Below, one piece after another: positions 36,512-44,167 of a stretch of DNA of 64,000 nucleotides. This DNA is from DASZBX01 sp035943635 (GTDB lineage: Bacteria > Actinomycetota > Actinomycetes > Streptomycetales > Catenulisporaceae): positions 8,784-72,783 of the forward strand of contig DASZBX010000126.1 in the NCBI GenBank assembly GCA_035943635.1, in the 5' to 3' direction. The position numbers were made by a program, and so were the translations under genes. Every line of letters begins with the position of its first letter. Positions within the stretch are counted from its first letter, which is position 1. The notes below the pieces were generated by a model. It was not told the origin of the DNA. It searched no databases and saw only the letters and a list, made by a program, of their open reading frames with translations.

Positions 36512-37315
36512 TTAGGTGGCGCGGGCGAGCTGGCGCGCCAGAAGCGGCGCGGCCTCGGCGAGGCTGGGACCGTACCAAGTCAAGTGTCGGCCACTGACCA
36601 ACGCCGCGGGCACGCCGGGAAAAGCCTCCGGTCCGTCCTCGGCGCCGAACGCGTACGGCTCGTCGGGCAGCACCACCAACTGCGGCTGCGCGGCGAGCAG
36701 CTCGGTCAGCGGAATCGCCGGGTAACGCTCGGGATGGTCGGCATACAGATGGTGCACACCGAGGCGTCGGAGCAGGTCACCGGCGAACGTGTCACGGCCG
36801 AGCACCATCCACGGCCGCCGCCAGATCGGCACCACCGCGCGGGCACCGGGCTCCGTCGACGGCTCGGATAGGGCCGGCGGCTGTGTCTGCGACCAGGCCG
36901 CTTCGGCATGATCCAGCCACTCCGGTCGCGGCAGCCCGCACGCAACGGTCAGCATCCGGTCCAACGCGGCGAATGCTCCATCCAGGTCGCGCACGACCGT
37001 CACCCACACCGGCACGCCCGCCGCCCGCAGCGCCTCCAGGTCAACCGCGCGGTTCTCCTCTTCATTCGCCAGCACCAGATCCGGGCGCAACGCGGCGATC
37101 GACGCCGTATCCGGGTTCTTCGTCCCGCCGATCCGCTGCACCTCGAGATCCGCCGGATGCGAACACCAATCCGTAGCCCCGACGAGCAGTTCCGGCGCAC
37201 TCGCCGCCACGGCCTCGGTCAACGACGGCACGAGTGACACGACCCGTCGTACCCCGCCGACGCGGACGACCTCGCCGAGATCATCACGTTCAACCCGTGC
37301 CTGCGCATCGCCCAT
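36512..37315 (-). CDS. Helical-backbone metal receptor (BtuF-like binding protein)
   Basis: 267 aa. The fold is that of BtuF/FepB-type periplasmic binding proteins: RRVVSLVPSLTEAVAA at the N-terminus, ALRPDLVLANEEENR, and the second lobe VVPIWRRPWMVLGRDTFAGDLLRRLG. No signal peptide, lipobox or ABC transporter genes are seen nearby, so it is probably cytoplasmic. Such lone actinobacterial members may bind corrinoid or haem; that is only a family-based guess. PhpK needs cobalamin, but a link is speculation. ATG 37345, ten codons earlier, is an alternative start. Confidence 0.75.
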   Translation of the reverse strand: MGDAQARVERDDLGEVVRVGGVRRVVSLVPSLTEAVAASAPELLVGATDWCSHPADLEVQRIGGTKNPDTASIAALRPDLVLANEEENRAVDLEALRAAGVPVWVTVVRDLDGAFAALDRMLTVACGLPRPEWLDHAEAAWSQTQPPALSEPSTEPGARAVVPIWRRPWMVLGRDTFAGDLLRRLGVHHLYADHPERYPAIPLTELLAAQPQLVVLPDEPYAFGAEDGPEAFPGVPAALVSGRHLTWYGPSLAEAAPLLARQLARAT

Positions 37316-37451
37316 GAAGCCCACGTTAGCCGCCCCCACCAACATGCAGCCACAACCGTTGCGCGACGGCCATCGCGGCTGCGGCTGCGGCTGCTGCGTA
37401 CGGCCCGTCGCACACCGCCCAACCGCCCAACCGTCGCGCGCCTGCGCCGCC

Positions 37452-37940
37452 TTAGTCCACTTCGCTGCTCGCCGCCGCCTCTCCGGCGGCCACCACAGCC
37501 GCCCCCGCGGCCGCCGACCGCTCCCGAATCCCGCCCAGGAAGAGCTCCAACCCGTACTCGAACCGGTCGGGCGGGTTCGCGGCCATCACCGAGCCGAGCG
37601 CCGCGGCGACCAGCGGCTCTTCGAATTCTGCTTCAGCCTCGCGGGTCGGCCAGTCCTCCCCGCGCGCGGTGATCTCCTGGAGCGCCTGCTCCTCGATCGT
37701 GTGCCCGAGAACGTAGCACTGGCCGACGAATGCGGCCCATCCGGCCCGCTCCACCGGAACGCCCGCGGCGCAGAACACTGCGACGACCGCGCCGCCGCCC
37801 GCGCGGCTGTTCGGTGCCGAGACGTACGTCCCGGCCACCACCCGCGCTCCGTCCCGGTGGGCCAGCAGCGCCGCCCGGTACCGGTGGGCCAGGCCGATCC
37901 AACACCCGGTCGTCGCGTCGCTGGCCTGGTCCTTCGCCAT
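37452..37940 (-). pseudogene. TetR-family repressor lacking its DNA-binding domain (deletion remnant)
   Basis: The open frame gives 162 aa. From about residue 14 on it is the TetR-class C-terminal domain (WIGLAHRYRAALLAHRDGAR, CYVLGHTIEEQAL, FEYGLELFLGGI). The whole helix-turn-helix half, about 75-90 residues, is missing. The first 13 residues (MAKDQASDATTGC) are encoded on the reverse of a drrB-type gene end, so they are not TetR sequence. Ribosome-site evidence for the new start is weak. I read this as the left part of a deletion scar. Confidence 0.65.
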
Positions 37941-37998
37941 CCTCGCGGTGTTCGCGCCGCTCGCCGCGCACCTCTACCGGCGCCGGGTCACGGACTGA
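37906..37998 (+). pseudogene. 3' end of a DrrB-type ABC-2 permease gene (remnant)
   Basis: On the + strand, codons 37906-37995 read PVVASLAWSFAILAVF, then APLAAHLYRRRVTD and a stop. That is the typical last helix and basic tail of DrrB-like antibiotic ABC permeases. No start or upstream part exists; upstream codons are antisense to the truncated tetR. Together with that gene it is what remains of a divergent tetR/drrAB locus. The call rests on 30 residues. Confidence 0.5.
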
Positions 37999-38173
37999 GC
38001 CCGTCCGCTCACCCGACCCGCGCCGCCGCTCCGCGCCCCACGCGGCGGCTGAGCCGTCCGTCATCGAGCCCTAACAGGCTCGCCACAAGGCGAATTGCCA
38101 CCTTGTCCCAGGCGCGCAGGCCCACTACGCTGACCGGCTGTCAGCTGCATAAAGCTGTCTCCGTGCTGGAAAG

Positions 38174-39262
38174 GTGGGGACCTTGCAAGAATTGCAAGAC
38201 GATGACGGCACGGCTGCCACAGCGGAGCCTGCTACGGCCAAGACGATCACGTCGACCACGACAACCACGACGACTACGAGCACGACGACGACTTCCACAA
38301 CCCCCGCACCGCAATCGGCGATCAAGGTCACCGTGCCCCGCGAGTTCCTCCGGGTGGCCAAAACGCGGCCGGACTGGCTGTACGGCATGCTGTCCAGTTG
38401 GGTATTCGGGCTCGTATTCTACGCTTACCTCGTCTACTTCACCCATCCCGACCTGGTACATCACCCGCTCCAGACGATCGTCCCGGTGGTCCTGACCGCC
38501 CTGGCCGACGGGTCCCTGACCAACCAGCTCGCCGCCGAACCGGAGTGGACCGCCCAAGCCCTGCGCGACGGCCTGGAACCGGCCAAGATCCTGCGCGCCC
38601 GCAACATCTTCCTGGTCGGCTGCGAACTGACGTTCGTCGCACTGGTCGTCGGCCTGACGGTGCACCTGTCGCACACCTGGTCCTGGGTCCCGGCCGCGAT
38701 CCCGCAGGTCGCCGTCCTGCCCCTGCTGCCGATCGCCATCGGCAACATCGCCTCGGTCATCCTGCCGTGCCCCTTCATGCGGCTGCGCCACCGCTTCCAG
38801 ACCGAATCCACCTGGATTCGCTGGTCGCTCTACGTCGCGGTCCCGTTCGCGCTCAGCAGCGTGGCCCTCGCGATGTACGCCCTGCCCGCGCTGATCCAGC
38901 AGCATTTCGAGCCGCACGTGGCGCTGTCCGCGACCAGGCTCACCCACAACACGGCCAGCGCTCTGGAAGCTTCGAAGATATTCCTGTTGACCTGGCTGGT
39001 GATCACGCCGTTGTGGCACCTGACCATCTGGTACCTGTCACTCAAGTTCTCCGAGGGGATCGCCCACGTCCGTCGCAAGGGTCTGGTTCGACTGATGGAC
39101 CACCACACCGGCCTGATCGAGACCCTGGACGACCTGTCCCTCATCGCTGCCACCAAGGCGTTGCCCAACCACGTCAAGGCGATCCCGACCGACCTGAAGG
39201 CCGAGCTCAGAAAGATCAGCGAGGAACTCCTGGAAGCCTCCACCACCCTCACCCGGCTCTGA
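38174..39262 (+). CDS. Multi-pass membrane protein with Thr-rich N-terminus
   Basis: 362 aa from GTG 38174; TTG 38183 with GGTGGGGA upstream is an alternative start. Residues about 25-45 are almost only Thr and Ser, encoded by ACG/ACC runs that look like slipped-strand repeats. About five hydrophobic segments follow (near 70-90, 145-165, 172-197, 215-240 and 265-287). A C-terminal charged, helical, cytosolic tail follows (LKAELRKISEELLEAS). No family recognised; function unknown. A strong bidirectional hairpin follows it. Confidence 0.65.
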   Translation: MGTLQELQDDDGTAATAEPATAKTITSTTTTTTTTSTTTTSTTPAPQSAIKVTVPREFLRVAKTRPDWLYGMLSSWVFGLVFYAYLVYFTHPDLVHHPLQTIVPVVLTALADGSLTNQLAAEPEWTAQALRDGLEPAKILRARNIFLVGCELTFVALVVGLTVHLSHTWSWVPAAIPQVAVLPLLPIAIGNIASVILPCPFMRLRHRFQTESTWIRWSLYVAVPFALSSVALAMYALPALIQQHFEPHVALSATRLTHNTASALEASKIFLLTWLVITPLWHLTIWYLSLKFSEGIAHVRRKGLVRLMDHHTGLIETLDDLSLIAATKALPNHVKAIPTDLKAELRKISEELLEASTTLTRL

Positions 39263-39288
39263 CTCCATCACCCGCGCCCACCAAGCCA

Positions 39289-39345
39289 AAGGCCCCCGAG
39301 CTCGCCGCGATGCATTTGCGCATCACGCCAGATCTCAGGGGCCTT
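39289..39345. terminator. Bidirectional hairpin terminator
   Basis: AAGGCCCCCGAG (39289-39300) pairs with CTCAGGGGCCTT (39334-39345) with one mismatch, and a smaller GATGC/GCATC hairpin lies in the loop. It sits between two convergent genes and is flanked by A and T residues on the respective sides, so it can stop transcription from both. Confidence 0.6.
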
Positions 39346-39365
39346 CTCTAATTCGCTATTCTTGC

Positions 39366-39800
39366 CTACAAAACGGGACCAGGCCTCGGAATGAGCGACT
39401 CCGCCTGCGGCCGGTCGCAGACCGACACACCCGCGACGCCCGCACCGGTCGTCGTGCTCAGCGACCCGACCCGGTCGTCCATCGTGTCGACGAAGTACAG
39501 CAGCGAGCCGTTCGGGCTCACCAGCAGGTCGACCGGGAGCCCGCCGATCGCGTTCTCGTTGTACGACTGCGTGCCGTTGGTGGCGTCGACCGTGCCCAGG
39601 CCGCCGTCCACGTTCGCCACGTACAGCATCGTGTCGCCGGCGCTCGCCTGGGCGGAAGCGGTCACGGCACTGAGCGCGGTCACACCTACGCTGGCCAACA
39701 CGGTGCTCACGGTCAGAGTCACGACCCGTGTACGCAACCTGCGATAACTACTGCGATGCGGATGCCGACGTCCTTCCACGGCACCGCCAAAGGGGATCAT
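39366..39800 (-). CDS. Exported protein with a single beta-propeller-like blade (probably truncated)
   Basis: 144 aa from ATG 39800. A basic start and hydrophobic stretch (VVTLTVSTVLASVGVTALSA) form a signal peptide. The rest matches about one to one and a half blades of a YncE-type beta-propeller (MLYVANVDGGLGTVDATNG, VSPNGSLLYFVDT). Full proteins have seven blades and about 350 residues. The protein ends abruptly after the second blade begins, so it is probably a truncated gene, though a short secreted product is possible. An upstream ATG at 39935 precedes the signal and is less likely. Confidence 0.5.
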   Translation of the reverse strand: MIPFGGAVEGRRHPHRSSYRRLRTRVVTLTVSTVLASVGVTALSAVTASAQASAGDTMLYVANVDGGLGTVDATNGTQSYNENAIGGLPVDLLVSPNGSLLYFVDTMDDRVGSLSTTTGAGVAGVSVCDRPQAESLIPRPGPVL

Positions 39801-40109
39801 GCCTTTCCTGCGGTTTTGCACCTGCCGCGCTGGTAGACCCCACGCGGCATCGTATGCGTGCGAAGTACCGAAGGCCCCCCCTGGTAAGCATGCTGTTTTT
39901 CGAGACAGTGTATTAATAGGAGCCTTCGAAAGCATCTTGCCCTGACCCGGCCGCCGCTGTCATTTCCACCGGCTGGCGAGAAGTGGACAGAGATGTTCGG
40001 CGCAAGCGATTCGATTGCTCAACCCTTGTAGATCTTTCGATTCGGTGTTAGCTTCGACCTCCTATCTGCTCTGCCCGCGCAGCACCGGCCGCCGGAGGTC
40101 CCGATCCCG
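39801..40109. other. Intergenic region before the aminotransferase
   Basis: No gene seen. The stretch 39890-40060 is relatively A/T-rich and should hold promoters for the genes on either side. A weak -35/-10-like pair (TTGTAG 40026-40031, TTAGCT 40048-40053, 16-bp spacer) faces the aminotransferase gene, whose start is preceded by GGAGG. Confidence 0.35.
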
Positions 40110-41495
40110 ATGACCAGTCCCACCGCCCCCGCAACCATCGACCGAGACCGCCTGGCCCGCCTGATCCGCCGCGAACGCGAGCAGTTCGCCCAGACCCATC
40201 CCGCCTCCGCAGCCGCCTACGCCCGGGCCGGGTCGCTCTTCGGCCGCGTGCCGATGACCTGGATGAACAAGGCCTCCGGCGGCTTCCCGCTCTACCTCGC
40301 CGGCGCGCACGAAGCCCGGCTGACCGACATCGACGGCCGCGAGTACGCCGACTTCTCCCTGGGCGACACCGCCGCGATGGCCGGACACGGGCCGAAGCCC
40401 GTGCTCGAAGCCGTCCGCCGCCGCAGCGAGGAACTCGGCGGCCTGGCCGTCATGCTGCCCACCGAACAGGCCGAACCGGCCGGTGCCGAACTGGCCCGCC
40501 GCTTCGGCATCCCACGCTGGTCCTTCGCCCTGACCGCTACCGACGCCAACCGCTGGGCGATCCGCCTGGCCCGCGCCGTCACCGGGCGCAACAAGATCCT
40601 GTTCCACAGCTACTGCTACCACGGGTCTGTCGACGAGTCCCTGATCGTGACCACCCCCGACGGCCGAGGCGGCCCCCGCCCCGGGAACGTGGGCGCGCCG
40701 GTCGACGTCACCGAGACCAGCCGGGTCGCCGAATACAACGACCTGGCCGGCCTGGAACGCGAACTGGCCCATGGCGACGTGGCCGCGGTCCTCATGGAGC
40801 CGGCCCTGACCAACATCGGGATCGTGCTACCCGAGCCAGGCTATTCAGATGGCGTCAGGACCCTAACTCGCCGCTACGGCACTCTGCTGATCAACGACGA
40901 GACCCACACCTTCTGCGCCGGCCCCGGCGGTGCGACCGCGGCGTGGAAGTTGGACCCGGACATGGTCACCGTAGGCAAGGCGATCGGCGGCGGAATCCCA
41001 GCCGCCGCCTACGGCCTGTCCGCCGACCTGGCGGACGAGCTCCTGGGCCGCTCCGACCTGGACTTGGTCGACATGGGGGGCGTAGGCGGAACCCTGGCCG
41101 GCAACGCACTTTCCATCGCCGCCGTATGCGCCACGCTCACCGACGTACTCACGGACGATGCCTTCGCCCGCATGGACCAGCTAGCCATTCGCTTCGCCGC
41201 AGGCGTAGCCGAAGTCATCGCCGAACACGCCTTACCCTGGTCCGTCACCCGCCTGGGAGCCCGCGCTGAATACCGCTTCGCCAAACCCGCCCCCCGCACT
41301 GGCACCGAAGCCGCAGCCGCACACGATCAGGATCTAGACGATTACCTGCACACTTACCTCGCCAACCGCGGCGTGCTCATGACCCCGTTCCACAACATGG
41401 CCCTCATGTCTCCCGTCACCCGCCAACAGGACGTCGACCTACACTCACAACTCTTCGCCGCCGCCGTCTCCGACCTGCTCTCCACTCACTCCTGA
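40110..41495 (+). CDS. Class III aminotransferase (glutamate-1-semialdehyde aminomutase-like)
   Basis: 461 aa from ATG 40110. It has the class III PLP fold: DIDGREYADFSLGD, SYCYHGSVDES, the Asp pair in LLINDETHTFCAGPGG, and the PLP lysine in MVTVGKAIGGGIPAAAYG. The overall text resembles glutamate-1-semialdehyde 2,1-aminomutase and related transaminases. The following gene, an Lrp/AsnC regulator, shares one base with its stop (TGATG), so the regulator probably responds to its substrate amino acid. Phosphinothricin biosynthesis needs one transamination and the cluster has no dedicated enzyme. This gene lies 4 kb outside it, but a role there is only a possibility. Confidence 0.8.
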   Translation: MTSPTAPATIDRDRLARLIRREREQFAQTHPASAAAYARAGSLFGRVPMTWMNKASGGFPLYLAGAHEARLTDIDGREYADFSLGDTAAMAGHGPKPVLEAVRRRSEELGGLAVMLPTEQAEPAGAELARRFGIPRWSFALTATDANRWAIRLARAVTGRNKILFHSYCYHGSVDESLIVTTPDGRGGPRPGNVGAPVDVTETSRVAEYNDLAGLERELAHGDVAAVLMEPALTNIGIVLPEPGYSDGVRTLTRRYGTLLINDETHTFCAGPGGATAAWKLDPDMVTVGKAIGGGIPAAAYGLSADLADELLGRSDLDLVDMGGVGGTLAGNALSIAAVCATLTDVLTDDAFARMDQLAIRFAAGVAEVIAEHALPWSVTRLGARAEYRFAKPAPRTGTEAAAAHDQDLDDYLHTYLANRGVLMTPFHNMALMSPVTRQQDVDLHSQLFAAAVSDLLSTHS

Positions 41496-42079
41496 TGCCC
41501 GGCTCCGCCCACACTCCCGACGCTCCGCTAACCCCCACGGCTCCGCCCACTACCGAGGCTTCACCCGGGCTCTTGACTCCGCCCGCGGCCCCGCCTCCGG
41601 CTCCGGCCGCGGGCCCTACTCGCCCGCCGTCCCCGCGTCTCGACGATACCGACAAGCAAATCCTGCGCATCCTCCAAGGCGACGGCCGTATCTCTTACGC
41701 CGACCTGGGCCCGGCAGTAGGCCTGTCCGCACCCGCCGCCCGCATCCGAGTCCAGCGCCTTCTAGATGCCGAGGTCGTACGAGTAGTCGGTGTAACCGAC
41801 CCGATCGCCCTCGGACTACCCACGATGGCGATGCTCGGCGTCCGCGCAGACGGCGACATCCGCCGCGTGGCCGACCAGATCGCTGACTGCACTGGCGTCA
41901 TCTATCTCGTGCTCACCGCAGGCTCGTTCGACCTGTTCGTCGAGGTGGTATGCCACAGCCCGGCCGAGCTGCTCGACCTGATCAACGACCAGATCAAACC
42001 GCTGCCGGGCGTGACGCATGTGGAGACCTTCAGCTACTTCGGTATCCACACTCATCGCTTCGATTGGGTTGTGCCGTAG
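41495..42079 (+). CDS. Lrp/AsnC-family regulator with Pro-rich N-terminal extension
   Basis: 194 aa. Residues about 48-100 are the helix-turn-helix (LDDTDKQILRILQGDGRISYADLG, then RIRVQRLLD), and about 105-190 the RAM ligand-binding domain (GVIYLVLTAGSFDLFVEVV). The first 47 residues are a Pro/Ala/Thr-rich tail not usual in the family (typical length about 150). Translationally coupled to the aminotransferase, it is likely its local regulator, sensing an amino acid. Confidence 0.85.
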   Translation: MPGSAHTPDAPLTPTAPPTTEASPGLLTPPAAPPPAPAAGPTRPPSPRLDDTDKQILRILQGDGRISYADLGPAVGLSAPAARIRVQRLLDAEVVRVVGVTDPIALGLPTMAMLGVRADGDIRRVADQIADCTGVIYLVLTAGSFDLFVEVVCHSPAELLDLINDQIKPLPGVTHVETFSYFGIHTHRFDWVVP

Positions 42080-42097
42080 CTCGGGATCGTCTCGGCC

Positions 42098-42814
42098 TCA
42101 GTTCGGAATCTGGTCCGCCGGCACGATCGGAAACACCGTGATCGTGTTGCCACAGACTCCGAAGAAGGGGATCGTCCCAGTCTTCACGCTGGTCAGCTGG
42201 GTGTGTAGCGACTGCGTCTGGTTTGGCGGGATGACCGATATCGTTCCGGCGTTCTCGCACCCGTCGCCCTGATCGTTCGCGGCGTATGCGAAGGTGATCT
42301 CCTCGGACGCGCTCTTTCCGGGCGCCACCGTTTGCACCTTCTCCGGCGCGGCGTTGCTGCCCGGGACGCGCTGGGTCGACATGCCCAGCGAGCTTCCACT
42401 CGGGTTGAGGAAATCCACGCCGCTGTAGCCGTCGAGCGTGCAGGTGGAAGTAGAGGTGTTGGTCAGCACGAGGAAGGCGATCAGCGTGCCACCGCTGTTC
42501 TGCGCGGCGTCGTATGAGGTGGTTGCCTTCAGCTGGCTGGACGTGCAGCTTCCGGCCCCGCCGCTGTTGCTGCTGTTGTCGCCGCTCCCGCTCGTTGCGC
42601 TCGCACCAGATCCCGAAGCCGGACCGGTGGCCGTAGCTCCGCCCGACGTGGCCCCCTGGCCCGATACCGCAGTAGTTGATGTGGCCGCCCCTGATGCCGG
42701 AGATCCGGCCGAGCTTGTTCCAGTCGATGACGCTTGGCACGAGGTCAACAACACGCCTATCGCGCAGAGTCCGGTGGCGGTTGCGGCCAGGGCGACGTTC
42801 GACTTGGTAAACAT
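42098..42814 (-). CDS. DUF4232-type lipoprotein
   Basis: 238 aa. The N-terminal signal ends in the lipobox LLTSC, followed by a Ser/Gly/Ala/Thr-rich linker of about 60 residues that would span the wall. The folded part (CTSSQLKATTSYDAAQNSGG, then LVLTNTSTSTCTLDGYSGVDF and CGNTITVFPI) is the DUF4232 beta-sandwich common in actinobacterial lipoproteins. Function unknown. It is convergent with the Lrp gene. Confidence 0.8.
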   Translation of the reverse strand: MFTKSNVALAATATGLCAIGVLLTSCQASSTGTSSAGSPASGAATSTTAVSGQGATSGGATATGPASGSGASATSGSGDNSSNSGGAGSCTSSQLKATTSYDAAQNSGGTLIAFLVLTNTSTSTCTLDGYSGVDFLNPSGSSLGMSTQRVPGSNAAPEKVQTVAPGKSASEEITFAYAANDQGDGCENAGTISVIPPNQTQSLHTQLTSVKTGTIPFFGVCGNTITVFPIVPADQIPN

Positions 42815-43183
42815 GCTGGTCCTCGCTGGTCTGGTCTGGCGCCGCAGGTGCTGCGGCAGCTCCTTCGGGGTCCGGGCGGGAGCTGGTCTTTTTTCGCTGT
42901 CCCGTCCGGCTTGATCTAAACGATCCCAGCAAGCGCTGGTGCCCCGATGGCTTGCCGCTAGTGTGGTTTCCAGCAGGTGCGATGCATCTCGAATGTCGCT
43001 ATTGGAGTATCAACCTGGTTTGGTTCAGTTGTGCTCGCAGCAATTTCGGCGAGTGCGGTCCGGGCGGTTCGCGGGGTTGCGCCGCCGTATCAGCTCTCGT
43101 CTACTGCTGTGCCTCCGGCGGGCCCAGAACCCCCAAGGATCCTCATAGACCAGTCTATTTGGTTAGTGGGTTACCTTTTGGGT

Positions 43184-43378
43184 GTGTCGGATCGGGCTCC
43201 TCGGCGCCCCAGTCGGCCCGGAGCCTGCCACGCCGGACAGGCCCTATCAACTCCCGGGCTGCGTGCTGTGGGCAGGCTGCTCGCCGCAGTTGATACTCAA
43301 GTTCGGGAGTTGACAGGACCTGCCCGGCGTGGCTGTCTTCGTTCCGCCTGGGCCACCGAGGATCCCGATCCGACACAG
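43184..43378. repeat. Hairpin unit within the left arm
   Basis: The sequence TGTGTCGGATCGGG at the left end pairs with CCCGATCCGACACA at the right end, and CAACTCCCG with CGGGAGTTG at the loop side, giving an imperfect stem of about 75 bp with a 45-nt loop. It forms in both DNA strands or in a transcript. Confidence 0.75.
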
Positions 43379-43716
43379 CCCCAGCTTTGCGCGAGAGTCG
43401 CGCGGACCCCTTCAACTACCGCAGCAGCTAGGCGAACCATACAGCTGATACGGCGGGGTGTTGTTGCGCCGGACAAGTTCCCTCGCAAGCGGGCTGCCTC
43501 GGCGGTTCTGGCACATGCGGCTGGCGACAGTTGGCTGATACACGACGGGCCATTCGACACCACGACAGTCACCGCGCCGTAGCAGCCCACACCGCACAAT
43601 GACCCGTGCGCATGTTCTTGTCCAGCGCAGCCGATGCTCGCCGTATCAGCTGTATGGTTCGCCCGACTGCTGCGGTAGTTGAAGGGGTCTGCGCGACTCT
43701 CGCGCAAGGCTGGGGC

Positions 43717-43913
43717 TGTGTCGGATCGGGATCCTCGGTGGCCCAGGCGGAACGAAGACAGCCACGCCGGGCAGGTCCTGTCAACTCCCGCACCCAACCC
43801 ACAACCACCGCGAGAGCAGATCTCCCAAAGCACCTGGCCCGGGAGTTGATAGGGCCTGTCCGGTGTGGCAGGCTCCGGGCCGCCTGGGGCGCCGAGGATC
43901 CCGATCCGACACA
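43717..43913. repeat. Hairpin unit within the right arm
   Basis: Second copy of the same stem design as 43184-43378, with the two unit types in the opposite order because the arms are inverted. The 49-nt loop (43791-43839) is less similar to the other loop than the stems are to each other. Confidence 0.75.
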
Positions 43914-44030
43914 CCCAAAAAGGTAACCCACCACCCAAATGGACTGGTCGATGGGGATCCTTGGGGGTTCTGGGCCCGCCGGAGGCACAGCAGTAAACGT
44001 ACGCTGACACGGCGGCGCAACCCACCTCAC

Positions 44031-44115
44031 GCCGCGAAGCAAGCGCGAAGCGCGACAACCCAGCGAAGCAAAACCCCGCGCAGCAACACAAGGCGCAGCA
44101 GAACAAAAGCGCAGC
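44031..44115. repeat. Short degenerate GCGAAGC/GCGCAGC repeats
   Basis: GCGAAGC or a one-base variant (GCGCAGC) recurs about eight times at irregular 8-16 bp spacing, directly after the right arm of the inverted repeat and before the histidinol-dehydrogenase stop. Spacing is too irregular for CRISPR. Role unknown. Confidence 0.5.
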
Positions 44116-44167
44116 TCGATGAGGCGGAGCCAAATAGCCGGTAGCCGAAAGGCAAGTAACCGAAGAA

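Larger units (their letters stand above)
43074..44023. repeat. Large nested inverted repeat, two arms of about 400 bp
   Basis: The left arm 43074-43477 and right arm 43617-44023 are reverse complements with roughly 90% identity by eye; about 140 bp of unique sequence lie between. Each arm is itself partly palindromic: a unit of about 75 bp occurs four times in alternating orientation (43184-43257 +, 43303-43378 -, 43717-43790 +, 43840-43913 -). Units 2 and 3 are identical when reversed; units 1 and 4 differ in a few bases. Frames on both strands are open only by high GC, have no ribosome sites and no family. The block (with 42815-43073, also empty) fills the space between the lipoprotein and the histidinol-dehydrogenase genes. 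No transposase is seen. Confidence 0.85.

Noticed and set aside
44031..44115. Possible CRISPR array
   Set aside because: Repeats are only about 7 bp, imperfect and irregularly spaced; no cas genes are present.
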